Position numbers and translations under genes: made by a program. This document shows positions 36,030 through 45,450 of a stretch of 64,000 nucleotides of DNA, one piece after another (the first letter of the stretch is position 1; every line of letters starts with the position of its first letter). The notes under the pieces were generated by a model. The model was not told the origin of the DNA and did no database searches. It saw only the letters and a list, made by a program, of their open reading frames with translations. The DNA is from Agrobacterium larrymoorei. Its GTDB lineage: Bacteria > Pseudomonadota > Alphaproteobacteria > Rhizobiales > Rhizobiaceae. The stretch covers positions 1,396,001 to 1,460,000 of the forward strand of contig NZ_CP039692.1 in NCBI RefSeq assembly GCF_005145045.1. Reading direction: 5' to 3'.

Positions 36030-37808
36030 GTGGTTCAGACATTCGATTTCGGTCCAGTTATCTCCAATCAGAACGTCACATTCCGTTTATGGGCACCGCT
36101 ACAGGATAGCGTGAAGCTGCGCATCGGTGATGACCCGCCCAAGCAGATGGTGAGAGATGAAGAAGGCTGGCATCACCACAGCCTGAGCGATGTTTCACCC
36201 GGTACGCTTTACAAATTCGTTCTGGGCGACGGGCTGGAGATCCCTGATCCGGCATCGCGTTTTCAGCCGCAGGATGTTCACGGACCGAGCGAGCTTGTCG
36301 ATCTTTCGACATTTCAATGGCAGTGCCACGAATGGTTGGGCCGACCGTGGGAGGATATCGTCATCTACGAACTCCATATCGGTACATTTACGAAGCAGGG
36401 AACGTTTCTAAGTGCGGTTGAACGTCTCGATCACCTGAAAGACCTCGGCATCACCTCAATCCAAATCATGCCGCTCAGCGATTTTCCGGGAGATTATGGC
36501 TGGGGTTATGATGGCGTGCTGCCCTATGCGCCCGACAGCAGCTATGGCAGGCCGGAGGATTTGATGGCGCTGGTGGATGCAGCGCATGAGCGCGGCATCT
36601 GCGTATTCCTCGATGTCGTCTATAACCACTTCGGACCGGACGGAAATTACCTCCCAAGCTACGCGCCGCTTTTTTCGGAAAGCCACGAAAACCCGTGGGG
36701 CAAAGGCCTGAATTATGATGGCGAAGGCGCCGAACAGGTTCGGGAATTCGTTATTCAAAACGCCATTTACTGGGTCACGCAGTTCAGGATCGACGGGCTG
36801 CGGCTGGATGCCGTTCACGCCATTGTCGATGACAGCGACGAACATGTGCTGCACGAGTTGGCTAGAAGAGTGAGGGACGCTGGAGGCGATCGGCACATCC
36901 ATCTGATCGTTGAAAACGAGGATAATGACAGCGATCTTCTGGCGTGGGATGCGGCGGGCAAGCCTGAACATTTTACCGCTCAATGGAACGATGACATCCA
37001 CCACGTCCTGCATATTGCCGCGACAGGCGAGACATTTGGCTATTACAAGGACTATTCCGACGACGAGAAGAAACTCGGTCGCGCCATAGCGGAAGGCTTC
37101 ACCTTTCAGGGGGAGCACATGCCTTATCGGGAGGATGAGCGCGGCAAGCCGAGTGCGCATCTGCCGCCCACTGCTTTCATCTCCTTCATGCAAAACCACG
37201 ATCAGATCGGCAATCGCGCACTTGGCGACAGAATGCAGAGCTACGCTTCGAAAGATGCGCTGAAAGCCATCGCCTCCATCTATCTGCTCGCTCCGCAGAT
37301 ACCGATGCTGTTCATGGGCGAAGAATGGGGGTCGTCCGATACCTTCGCTTATTTCTGCGATTTCGATGAGGAGTTGAACCAGAAAGTGCGTGATGGGCGT
37401 CGTGAAGAACTGTCTCGACTGCCCGGCTTCGATGCGGAAGACCTGCCTGACCCAACGGCCAGAGAGACGTTTGAATCGTCAAAACTCGACTGGTCGCGAT
37501 TGGATGAAGAGGCTTCGGAAGAGACGCTATCCTTCTACAAAAAGCTGCTTGCTGTGCGAAAAAAGCGGATCGTCCCGCTGCTTCCGGGCATGACTTCAGG
37601 TGCTTCGCAATATGATGTTCGCGATGGTCTGGTGAACGTTACGTGGGTGTCTGAAGGCGGCAAGGCGTTGCGGCTTCTCGCCAATCTTTCGGACACGAAA
37701 AAGGCTGTCGGCGATTATCAGCAGGGCGAGGAAATCTTCTCGTTAGGTTCGGTCACCCGTTCTGAAATCGCGCCATGGTCGGTGATCTGGACGGTTGAGA
37801 ATCGCTAA
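36030..37808 (+). CDS. treZ: Malto-oligosyltrehalose trehalohydrolase
   Basis: A 592-residue GH13 enzyme that releases trehalose from the TreY product. An N-terminal CBM48-like domain (VTFRLWAPLQDSVKLRI) precedes the barrel. WGYDGVLPYAPDSSYG, DVVYNHFGPDGNYL, GLRLDAVHAI (nucleophile Asp260), VENED (acid/base Glu295) and NHDQIGNRALGDR (Asp391) follow the family order. It starts with GTG 36030. The 214-base gap to treY should hold both promoters; I found no clear sigma or EcfG-type site in it. It ends in a bidirectional terminator. Confidence 0.94.
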   Translation: MVQTFDFGPVISNQNVTFRLWAPLQDSVKLRIGDDPPKQMVRDEEGWHHHSLSDVSPGTLYKFVLGDGLEIPDPASRFQPQDVHGPSELVDLSTFQWQCHEWLGRPWEDIVIYELHIGTFTKQGTFLSAVERLDHLKDLGITSIQIMPLSDFPGDYGWGYDGVLPYAPDSSYGRPEDLMALVDAAHERGICVFLDVVYNHFGPDGNYLPSYAPLFSESHENPWGKGLNYDGEGAEQVREFVIQNAIYWVTQFRIDGLRLDAVHAIVDDSDEHVLHELARRVRDAGGDRHIHLIVENEDNDSDLLAWDAAGKPEHFTAQWNDDIHHVLHIAATGETFGYYKDYSDDEKKLGRAIAEGFTFQGEHMPYREDERGKPSAHLPPTAFISFMQNHDQIGNRALGDRMQSYASKDALKAIASIYLLAPQIPMLFMGEEWGSSDTFAYFCDFDEELNQKVRDGRREELSRLPGFDAEDLPDPTARETFESSKLDWSRLDEEASEETLSFYKKLLAVRKKRIVPLLPGMTSGASQYDVRDGLVNVTWVSEGGKALRLLANLSDTKKAVGDYQQGEEIFSLGSVTRSEIAPWSVIWTVENR

Positions 37809-37815
37809 ATAAAAA

Positions 37816-37845
37816 GAGCGCGGCATTGTCCGCGCTCCCTGTTTT
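37816..37845. terminator. Bidirectional terminator between treZ and the RND pump gene
   Basis: An 8-bp perfect stem (37816-37823 with 37830-37837, loop CATTGT) has AAAAA on its left and GTTTT on its right, so it can end transcripts arriving from either converging gene. Confidence 0.82.
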
Positions 37846-37864
37846 CATGATTGTTCGAGCAGAT

Positions 37865-40800
37865 TTAGCTCGCCTTCTCCATTCGGTAATCCGAGTTCGC
37901 TGGATCCTCCTGCTTGTGCTGGACAAGCGGGCGGTTGCCGGTCAGCGCTCTTACGAGCACGTAGAACACAGGCGTCATGAAGATGCCGAAGAAGGTGACG
38001 CCGATCATGCCGGAGAAGACGGCCACACCCATGGCGGCACGCATTTCCGCACCGGCGCCGGTGGAAATGACCAGCGGCACCACGCCCATGATGAAGGCGA
38101 GCGAGGTCATCAGGATCGGGCGCAATCTCAACCGGCTGGCTTCGATTGCGGCGGCGATGGGCTTGCGCCCCTCGAATTCCAGTTCCCGTGCAAATTCCAC
38201 GATCAGGATCGCGTTCTTTGCCGAGAGGCCGACAAGGACGACAAGGCCGATCTGCGTAAAGATGTTGTTGTCCCCTCCCGTCAGCCAGACGCCCGTCAGT
38301 GCTGCCAGCACGCCCATCGGCACGATCATGATGATCGCAAGCGGAAGCGTCAGACTTTCATATTGGGCGGCAAGAACCAGATAGACCAGAAGAAGCGCTA
38401 ACGGGAAGACGATGATGCTCGAATTGCCCGCAAGGATCTGCTGATAGGTCAGGTCCGTCCACTCGAACTCGATGCCCTGAGGCAGCGTTTCGTTGAGGAT
38501 TTTCTCGATGGCAGCCTGTGCCTGACCGGAAGAATATCCCGGAGCCGGACCGCCATTGATATCTGCTGCCAGGAAGCCGTTATAACGGTTGGTCCGTTCC
38601 GGTCCTGTGGTGGCATCCACCTTCAACAGCGTCGAAAGCGGTATCATATCTCCATTGGAGGAGCGAACTTTCAGGCGGCCAATGTCTTCCGCATGGGCGC
38701 GGAACTGGGAATCCGCCTGCACACGCACACTGTAGGTTCGCCCGAAGGCATTGAAGTCGTTGACATAAAGCGAACCGAGATAAATCTGCAGCGTCTGGAA
38801 CACATCGGTAACCGACACGCCAAGCTGTTCTGCCTTCGCGCGGTCGAGATCGGCATAAAGCTGTGGCACGTTGATCTGGAAGCTGGAGAAGATGCCAGCC
38901 AGTTCCGGAGCCTGATAAGCCTTTGCCATGACGGCCTTCTGGGCCTCATCCAGAGCCTGATAGCCGTAACCGGCACGGTCCTCGATTTGCAGTTTGAAGC
39001 CGCCTGTCGTGCCAAGGCCGTTGACCGGCGGTGGCGGGAACATTGCGATGAAGGCGTCCTGAATGCCCGCGAACTTCTGGTTCAGCTGCATGGCGATTGC
39101 ACCGCCGGAAAGCTCTGGCGTCTTGCGTTTGTCGAAGTCATCCAGAACGGCAAAGACAATACCGGCATTGGAACCGATGGTGAAACCGTTGATCGAAAGA
39201 CCCGGGAATGCGATGGCGTTGCTGACGCCGGGCTGCTCGCGGGCAATTTCGCTCATGCGCTTGATCACGTCTTCGGTCCGGTCCAGCGTCGCGCCGTCCG
39301 GCAATTGCGCAAAGCCGATCAGATACTGCTTGTCCTGACTTGGCACGAAGCCGGAAGGCACCAGGTTGAACATGCCATAGGTCGCGCCGACCAGGGCGAG
39401 ATAGATGAACATGACGATGCTCTTGCGCGAAACGAGGCCGCCGACGGTGCGTCCATAACCATTGGAGGCCGCCCCGAAGAAGCGGTTGAAGCCGCGGAAG
39501 AACCAGCCGAACACCTTGTCCATGCCACGCGTCAACCAGTCTTTCGGTGCGTCATGCTCCTTCAGAAGCAGGGCGGAAAGGGCAGGTGAAAGCGTGAGCG
39601 AGTTGATGGCCGAGATGACCGTCGAGATGGCGATGGTCAGCGCGAACTGCCGGTAGAACTGACCCGACAGGCCGGAAATGAAGGCCAGTGGCACGAAAAC
39701 GGCGACGAGAACGAGCGCAATCGCGATGATCGGGCCCGAAACTTCGCGCATGGCCTTATAGGTGGCCTCTCGCGGAGAAAGCCCGTTTTCGATGTTGCGC
39801 TCGACGTTTTCCACCACGACGATGGCGTCATCCACCACGATGCCGATGGCAAGCACGAGCCCGAACAGCGTCAGCGCGTTTATCGAGAAGCCGAAGGCAT
39901 ACATGACCGCAAATGTACCGATGATCGAGACCGGAACCGCGATCAGCGGAATGATCGACGCACGCCACGTCTGAAGAAACAGGATGACCACCAGAACGAC
40001 CAGCGCCACGGCTTCCAGGAGCGTATCCACGACCTTGTCGATGGACGCGCGCACGAATTTGGTCGTGTCATAGACGATTTCGTATTTCACGCCATCCGGC
40101 ATGGCCAGTTGGAGGTTATCCATCGTGGCGCGAACATTATCGGCAATCTCGATGGCGTTTGAGCCGGGTGCCTGAAGCACTGCGACGGCAACCGCTGGCT
40201 TGCCATCCAGCAGCGAACGAAGCGTATAGTCGGCGGCACCTAGTTCGATGCGGGCAATATCGCGCAGGCGTGTGATTTCGCCATTGGCACCGCTCTTGAC
40301 GATGATGTTGCCGAATTCTTCCGGCGTTGAAAGACGGCCTTGGGCATTGACGTTCAGCTGAAGATCAACGCCATTCGGGCTTGGCGAAGCGCCGATGACG
40401 CCTGCTGCGGCCTGAACGTTTTGGGCACGAATGGCGTCGGAGACGTCTGACGCTGCAAGATCGTGGGCCGCTACCTTCTGCGGATCGAGCCACACGCGCA
40501 TGGAGTAATCGCCAGCACCGAAAACCTGCACCTGACCGACGCCTTCGATGCGTGCAAGGCGGTCCTTGACGTTCAGCGTGGCGTAGTTGCGCAGATAGGT
40601 GATGTCATAGGCGTCCGTGGTCGAAACCAGATTGACGACCATGATGAAGTCCGGCGAACTCTTGACGGTGGTGATGCCGAGGGCGCGAACTTCCGAAGGC
40701 AGCCGCGGTTCGGCCTGCGATACGCGGTTCTGAACCAGCTGCTGCGCCTTGTCGGGGTCCGTGCCCAGCTTGAAGGTGACGGTCAGCGTCAGCACGCCGT

Positions 40801-41059
40801 CCGACGTGGCTTGGGAGGCCATGTAGAGCATGTCTTCCACACCGTTTATCTGCTCTTCCAACGGAGTAGCAACGGTTTCCGCGATCACGGCCGGGTTTGC
40901 GCCCGGATAGGTCGCGCGAACGACGACGGATGGTGGAACGACTTCAGGATATTCGGAAATCGGCAGCGCGCGCATGCCAAGCAGGCCCGCCACGACGATA
41001 AGAATGGACAGCACGGCAGCAAAGACCGGCCTGTCGACAAAAAATCTGGAGATGTTCAT
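37865..41059 (-). CDS. RND multidrug efflux permease (AcrB/MexB type)
   Basis: A 1,064-residue inner-membrane pump with the HAE1 layout: an N-terminal segment (FFVDRPVFAAVLSILIVVAG), two large periplasmic loops, and transmembrane segment 4 carrying the proton-relay Asp pair in AIGIVVDDAIVVVENVERN. GKPAVAVAVLQAPGSNAIEIA and the FGRTYSVRVQADSQFR element are typical. It forms a tripartite pump with the adaptor encoded just upstream (41177-42367). No outer-membrane TolC-type gene is nearby. GGAGAGG precedes ATG 41059. Related pumps in Agrobacterium and Brucella expel drugs, detergents and plant phenolics. Confidence 0.94.
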   Translation of the reverse strand: MNISRFFVDRPVFAAVLSILIVVAGLLGMRALPISEYPEVVPPSVVVRATYPGANPAVIAETVATPLEEQINGVEDMLYMASQATSDGVLTLTVTFKLGTDPDKAQQLVQNRVSQAEPRLPSEVRALGITTVKSSPDFIMVVNLVSTTDAYDITYLRNYATLNVKDRLARIEGVGQVQVFGAGDYSMRVWLDPQKVAAHDLAASDVSDAIRAQNVQAAAGVIGASPSPNGVDLQLNVNAQGRLSTPEEFGNIIVKSGANGEITRLRDIARIELGAADYTLRSLLDGKPAVAVAVLQAPGSNAIEIADNVRATMDNLQLAMPDGVKYEIVYDTTKFVRASIDKVVDTLLEAVALVVLVVILFLQTWRASIIPLIAVPVSIIGTFAVMYAFGFSINALTLFGLVLAIGIVVDDAIVVVENVERNIENGLSPREATYKAMREVSGPIIAIALVLVAVFVPLAFISGLSGQFYRQFALTIAISTVISAINSLTLSPALSALLLKEHDAPKDWLTRGMDKVFGWFFRGFNRFFGAASNGYGRTVGGLVSRKSIVMFIYLALVGATYGMFNLVPSGFVPSQDKQYLIGFAQLPDGATLDRTEDVIKRMSEIAREQPGVSNAIAFPGLSINGFTIGSNAGIVFAVLDDFDKRKTPELSGGAIAMQLNQKFAGIQDAFIAMFPPPPVNGLGTTGGFKLQIEDRAGYGYQALDEAQKAVMAKAYQAPELAGIFSSFQINVPQLYADLDRAKAEQLGVSVTDVFQTLQIYLGSLYVNDFNAFGRTYSVRVQADSQFRAHAEDIGRLKVRSSNGDMIPLSTLLKVDATTGPERTNRYNGFLAADINGGPAPGYSSGQAQAAIEKILNETLPQGIEFEWTDLTYQQILAGNSSIIVFPLALLLVYLVLAAQYESLTLPLAIIMIVPMGVLAALTGVWLTGGDNNIFTQIGLVVLVGLSAKNAILIVEFARELEFEGRKPIAAAIEASRLRLRPILMTSLAFIMGVVPLVISTGAGAEMRAAMGVAVFSGMIGVTFFGIFMTPVFYVLVRALTGNRPLVQHKQEDPANSDYRMEKAS

Positions 41060-41176
41060 ATCAAAGCCCTCTCCGGCAGAAATAGGGAACGCAAAGCCCT
41101 GTCCGGCGGCTGATCGCTGCCGGAAATGGGCCTTACGGGGGATTGGGTGCCGACCGCTTGGAGCGATCGGTCAGTA

Positions 41177-42367
41177 TTAGTTGGAGGCCGCGACCTTCTC
41201 TTCCGTCTGCGGTGCGACAGTCGCGCCGGGGCGGATGCGTTGCAGGCCGTTCACCACGATCGTATCGCCAACGGACAGGCCGCTTTCGATGATGCGCTGA
41301 CCGTCAGCCGGTGCACCCGGCTTGATCTGGCGATAGGCGACCTTGTTTTCGCTATCCACCACGAAGACGAATTTCTTGTCCTGATCCGTACCGATGGCGC
41401 GGTCGCTAATGGTGATGCGGTTTTCCGGCTTTGGCTCGCCCATGCGGACCCGCACGAACTGGCCGGGAATGAGCCTGCCGTCCGGGTTTTCGAACACGGC
41501 CCGAACACCGATGGTGCCGCTGGTGGAATCAACCTGATTGTCGATCAGATGGAGGACACCCTTTATCGGCGTTCCCTCATCGGAAAGCGTGCCGATCTCG
41601 ACCGGGATCTGCTCCAGAGCTGGTAGCGAACCGTTCGTCTTCGGCAGTTCCGCCAGCGCCTTCATCACTGTTCCTTCGCTGGCGTTGAAGCTTGCATAGA
41701 TGGGGCTTACCGACACCAGCGAGGTGAGGACAGGCGAAGTCGAACCGGCGGCCACGAGATTGCCGGGGGTGATTTCGATCTTGCCGACGCGGCCTGAAAC
41801 GGGCGCGCGGATTTCGGTGTAGCTGAGATCGAGGTCCGCCGTGGTCAAGGCTGCGCGAGCTGCGCGCAACTGTGCCTCGGCTTCCGTAAACGCGCTTTGG
41901 CGCTGGTCCATGTCGCTCTGCGAAATGGTGCGGTTGTCGGAAAGACGCTTGCCGCGATCCAGCTCCGTTCTTGCAAGGCTGACCTTCGCTTCGGCGGAAG
42001 CGACCTGCGCCTGCGCACCCGCGACGGCTGCCTCATAAGGCGCCGGATCGATGGTGAAAAGGGCGTCGCCTTCCTTCACCAATGCGCCTTCGCGGAAGTG
42101 GACGGCCTTGATCTGGCCAACGACGCGGGACCGGATTTGCACCCGTTCGATGGCTTCGAGACGACCGGAAAACTCTTCCCAGCGCATGACATTGCGGCTT
42201 TCAACCTTGGCAACAGTGACCGGTGTCGGCGGTGCCTCGGCTGGTGTGGATGCAGCAGTTGCATCGCCGCTGCCGGGGAATTCGAACAGAAGCGCTGCGC
42301 CAAAAATGGAGACAGCAAGTCCTAGACCGGTGCCCAACAGGGCCCGGCGCTTGTGATTGAGCGTCAT
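41177..42367 (-). CDS. RND efflux periplasmic adaptor (membrane fusion protein)
   Basis: A 396-residue AcrA/MexA-like adaptor. Residues 10-30 are a hydrophobic anchor or uncleaved signal with no lipobox Cys in view. Then come the split lipoyl domain (VQIRSRVVGQIKAVHFREGALVKEGDALFTIDP), an alpha hairpin (about 100-170), the second lipoyl half (YTEIRAPVSGRVGKIEITPGNLV) and a beta-barrel. AAGGAGAG precedes the ATG. It is the first gene of a two-gene operon with the RND pump, 117 bases apart; that gap holds a duplicated ribosome-site segment. Confidence 0.92.
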   Translation of the reverse strand: MTLNHKRRALLGTGLGLAVSIFGAALLFEFPGSGDATAASTPAEAPPTPVTVAKVESRNVMRWEEFSGRLEAIERVQIRSRVVGQIKAVHFREGALVKEGDALFTIDPAPYEAAVAGAQAQVASAEAKVSLARTELDRGKRLSDNRTISQSDMDQRQSAFTEAEAQLRAARAALTTADLDLSYTEIRAPVSGRVGKIEITPGNLVAAGSTSPVLTSLVSVSPIYASFNASEGTVMKALAELPKTNGSLPALEQIPVEIGTLSDEGTPIKGVLHLIDNQVDSTSGTIGVRAVFENPDGRLIPGQFVRVRMGEPKPENRITISDRAIGTDQDKKFVFVVDSENKVAYRQIKPGAPADGQRIIESGLSVGDTIVVNGLQRIRPGATVAPQTEEKVAASN

Positions 42368-42429
42368 GGGATCTCTCCTTGGCCCCGGGACAGGGCCGAT
42401 CAGTTCAGCAAGTGAAATATAAAGGCGGT

Positions 42430-43227
42430 CTAAACTTTAAGGTCGCGGACGAAGGTCAGGAACTCCGAACAGACAGACGAAACCCAGGGGCCTCCATCGC
42501 CGCGATATAGACCCGTCCAGCCGATGCCGGGCGGGAAAACATGTTGTCTTACGCAGACATCCGATCCGATGAGCCGTTCTGCGTAATTGACGGTCTCGTC
42601 TCGCAGCGGATCGTCATCCGCCGTGAAAATCAGTGCCGGAGCAACCCGGTTAAGCCGGGTGCACTGGCAGGGCGCGGCGTAAGGGTGAAAGAAGCCGCAG
42701 GCCTTTGCCAGATAATGGCTCCAACCATCCGCCCAACGCTGCCGCATTCCAATCCGGTCTGCCTCACGGAACGATTCCGTCGTCATCATCGGATCGATCA
42801 TCGGGGACAGGAGAACCTGTCCCGCAAGCTTGCCCGGCATCCGGTCCCGCGCTTTGAGCGCCAGACCCGCTGCCACGTTACCACCCGCTTCTTCTCCGGC
42901 AACGAACAAGGGGGACTTGGCGCTGCCGAAACTCTTGCGGTCGTTATTCAGGTAATCCAGCGCCTCATAGGCGCAATCGATCACCAGTGGAAACTCGTTG
43001 CCTGAAGCCTCGCTGTAATTGGCTTCCACGACGACGACGCCGTTTTCAGCCAAGGCACGAGCCACGGGCAGTTCGGGGCGGTCCGATCCTTCTTCGAGAA
43101 AGGAACCACCTCTGAGATAGAGAACGACTGGCGGGTTGCGCAGGGTCTTCACACCTTCGTAACGGCGCACGAGGAGAGGCGGTTTGGCCGCTTTCCCACA
43201 CCCGAGCTGTTGCCATTGCGTCTGCAT
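42430..43227 (-). CDS. Alpha/beta-hydrolase (HSL family) homologue lacking the catalytic serine and histidine
   Basis: The 265-residue protein keeps the fold of hormone-sensitive-lipase-type esterases: oxyanion strand VVLYLRGGSF (usually HGGGF), the elbow, and the acid loop FTADDDPLRDE. The nucleophile elbow, normally GDSAGG, reads GEEAGG here, so Ser is replaced by Glu. The C-terminal region where His is expected (FPPGIGWTGLYRGDGG) has none. It is therefore probably not a classical esterase. AAGGA precedes ATG 43227; a TTG at 43272 is the longer option. It lies divergent from the LysR gene and next to the efflux operon. Confidence 0.78.
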   Translation of the reverse strand: MQTQWQQLGCGKAAKPPLLVRRYEGVKTLRNPPVVLYLRGGSFLEEGSDRPELPVARALAENGVVVVEANYSEASGNEFPLVIDCAYEALDYLNNDRKSFGSAKSPLFVAGEEAGGNVAAGLALKARDRMPGKLAGQVLLSPMIDPMMTTESFREADRIGMRQRWADGWSHYLAKACGFFHPYAAPCQCTRLNRVAPALIFTADDDPLRDETVNYAERLIGSDVCVRQHVFPPGIGWTGLYRGDGGPWVSSVCSEFLTFVRDLKV

Positions 43228-43362
43228 GACGAGGTTCCTTCGCGACACCAATTGCGATGCCGGTAGTTGCAAAATCTGTAATGCATATTATTGTTCGGTG
43301 AAATTCGATCAAGTCGGCGAATAAGAAAACACTATTCCAAAATCACGGATAATAGGCCAATT

Positions 43363-44262
43363 ATGGATCAACTGTCTGCTATGCGCGTCTTTACCCGTGT
43401 CGTGGAAACGGGCAACTTCAGCCGTGCCGCAACCGCGCTCAACATGCCCAAGACCACCGTCACCAACATGGTGCAGGCGCTTGAAGGCCACCTTCAGACC
43501 ACGCTTCTGAACCGGACGACCCGCCGCGTCATGCTGACCACGGATGGCGCTTTATATTACGAGCGCGCCGCACAAATTCTCTCGGAAATTGAAGAACTTG
43601 ATGGCAGCATGTCCAGTGCTCAGGTTCAGCCGTCCGGCAAGCTCCGCGTTGAAATGGCGGGCGTCTTTGCGGATATGATGATCATTCCAAATCTATGCGA
43701 CTTCTACCAGCGCTACCCTCAAATCCGTCTCGATCTGGGTGTGGGGGACCGGCTGGTGGATTATATGGCAGAAAACGTCGATTGCGCCTTGCGGGTGGGC
43801 ACCTTGCGCGACCAGTCGCTTATTGCCAGAAAAGTAGGCGATCTGCATTTCGCGACCTATGCCTCACCATCTTACATACAAAGATTTGGAATGCCAGAGC
43901 AACCGGAGAACCTCGAGACGGATCATCACGGGGTGGGTTATCTCAATGCCGCGAACGGTCAGATCATGTCGATGTCATTCGTAGACGATTCGCGAAGTGC
44001 CGAAATCACGCCGCGCTATATCGTTTCCGCCAATGACAGCCGCACCTATCTCACGGCAGCTTTGGGCGGGCTGGGCATCGCGCAGCTTCCCGTTTTCATG
44101 GCGCGGGATCACGCAGAGCGTGGAGAGTTGGTTCAGGTGCTACCCGCATGGCGCAACGAAACCATGCCGATCTACATCGTCTATCCGCAGACGCGCCATG
44201 TTACCAACAAGGTCCGTGTCTTCGTGGATTGGCTGGCGAAGACGGTTCACACCAGCCTTTGA
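43363..44262 (+). CDS. LysR-family transcriptional regulator
   Basis: A 299-residue regulator. The N-terminal winged helix is clear: MDQLSAMRVFTRVVETGNFSRAATALNMPKTTVTNMVQALEGHL, then LLNRTTRRVMLTTDG. The effector domain belongs to the group with YMAENVDCALRVGTLRDQSLIARKVG, common in broadly acting LysR proteins next to oxidoreductases or hydrolases. ATG 43363 is where homology starts; the upstream extension to 43291 looks non-coding. It is divergent from the hydrolase homologue, the usual layout for LysR control of its neighbour. Confidence 0.9.
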   Translation: MDQLSAMRVFTRVVETGNFSRAATALNMPKTTVTNMVQALEGHLQTTLLNRTTRRVMLTTDGALYYERAAQILSEIEELDGSMSSAQVQPSGKLRVEMAGVFADMMIIPNLCDFYQRYPQIRLDLGVGDRLVDYMAENVDCALRVGTLRDQSLIARKVGDLHFATYASPSYIQRFGMPEQPENLETDHHGVGYLNAANGQIMSMSFVDDSRSAEITPRYIVSANDSRTYLTAALGGLGIAQLPVFMARDHAERGELVQVLPAWRNETMPIYIVYPQTRHVTNKVRVFVDWLAKTVHTSL

Positions 44263-44412
44263 TACGGAAAGGCCGGTGCCGCTGATACGCTTTTTCCATT
44301 TGGCAAAGAAATTTGTCAGGTAGGGATGATTTCTATTTACTTTCGCCAAAACTAAGTTTCATCACCTTCTCATACACCACGTTCCGCATCTCGGACCCTG
44401 AAGGAGGAAACA

Positions 44413-45450
44413 ATGAAGGCTCTGGTTCTGGAGGAAAAGGGAAAGCTGTCGCTGCGCGATTTCGATCTCCCGAATACGCTCGGTCCGAAGGATGTAAAAA
44501 TCCGCACCCACACCGTTGGCATCTGCGGATCGGATGTCCATTATTATACCCACGGCAAGATCGGACATTTCGTCGTCAACGCTCCGATGGTTCTGGGGCA
44601 TGAGGCATCCGGCACGGTTCTGGAAGTCGGTGCGGATGTCACGCATCTGAAGGCAGGCGACCGTGTTTGCATGGAGCCGGGCATTCCCGACCCGACCTCG
44701 CGCGCGGCGAAACTCGGTATCTACAACGTCGATCCCGCCGTTACTTTCTGGGCAACGCCGCCGGTTCACGGTTGCCTTGCGCCGGAAGTCGTCCACCCTG
44801 CGGCTTTCACTTACAAGCTGCCGGATAACGTGTCCTTCGGTGAAGGCGCGATGGTGGAGCCTTTCGCCATCGGCATGCAGGCTGCGCTCAGAGCACGCAT
44901 TCAGCCGGGCGATGTCGCTGTCGTAACCGGTGCCGGTCCCATCGGCATGATGGTGGCACTTGCGGCGCTGGCTGGCGGCTGCGCCAAGGTCATCGTCGCC
45001 GATCTCGCCCAGCCAAAGCTCGATATCATCGGTGCCTATGAGGGTATCGAGACCGTCAACATTCGCGAGCGCTCGCTGCCGGAAGCCGTTGCGCAGGCAA
45101 CGGATGGCTGGGGATGCGATATCGTGTTCGAATGCTCCGGTGCGGCCCCGGCTATCCTCGGCATGGCAAAGCTTGCTCGCCCGGGCGGTGCAATCGTGTT
45201 GGTCGGCATGCCGGTGGACCCCGTTCCTGTCGATATCGTCGGCCTTCAGGCAAAAGAACTACGCGTGGAAACGGTGTTCCGTTACGCCAATGTCTACGAC
45301 CGCGCCATCGCCTTGATCGGCTCCGGCAAGGTCGATCTCAAGCCGCTGATTTCCGCCACGCTTCCTTTCGAAGACAGCATTGCTGGCTTTGACCGCGCCG
45401 TCGAAGCCCGGGAAACGGATGTAAAGCTGCAAATTCTCATGCCGCAATGA
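44413..45450 (+). CDS. Zinc-dependent polyol dehydrogenase, xylitol/sorbitol dehydrogenase type
   Basis: A 345-residue medium-chain dehydrogenase. Catalytic zinc ligands are in [10 protein letters not shown] (Cys38) and GHEASG (His63-Glu64). The cofactor fold has GAGPIGMM with an acidic residue in VIVADLAQ, favouring NAD+. The four cysteines of the structural zinc site are missing: the loop reads [17 protein letters not shown]. This is also known in animal sorbitol dehydrogenases. [17 protein letters not shown] is typical of the xylitol/sorbitol branch. It probably oxidises a pentitol to D-xylulose or a related ketose, in keeping with the ribitol genes downstream. AAGGAGG precedes the start. 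Confidence 0.88.
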   Translation: MKALVLEEKGKLSLRDFDLPNTLGPKDVKIRTHTVGICGSDVHYYTHGKIGHFVVNAPMVLGHEASGTVLEVGADVTHLKAGDRVCMEPGIPDPTSRAAKLGIYNVDPAVTFWATPPVHGCLAPEVVHPAAFTYKLPDNVSFGEGAMVEPFAIGMQAALRARIQPGDVAVVTGAGPIGMMVALAALAGGCAKVIVADLAQPKLDIIGAYEGIETVNIRERSLPEAVAQATDGWGCDIVFECSGAAPAILGMAKLARPGGAIVLVGMPVDPVPVDIVGLQAKELRVETVFRYANVYDRAIALIGSGKVDLKPLISATLPFEDSIAGFDRAVEARETDVKLQILMPQ

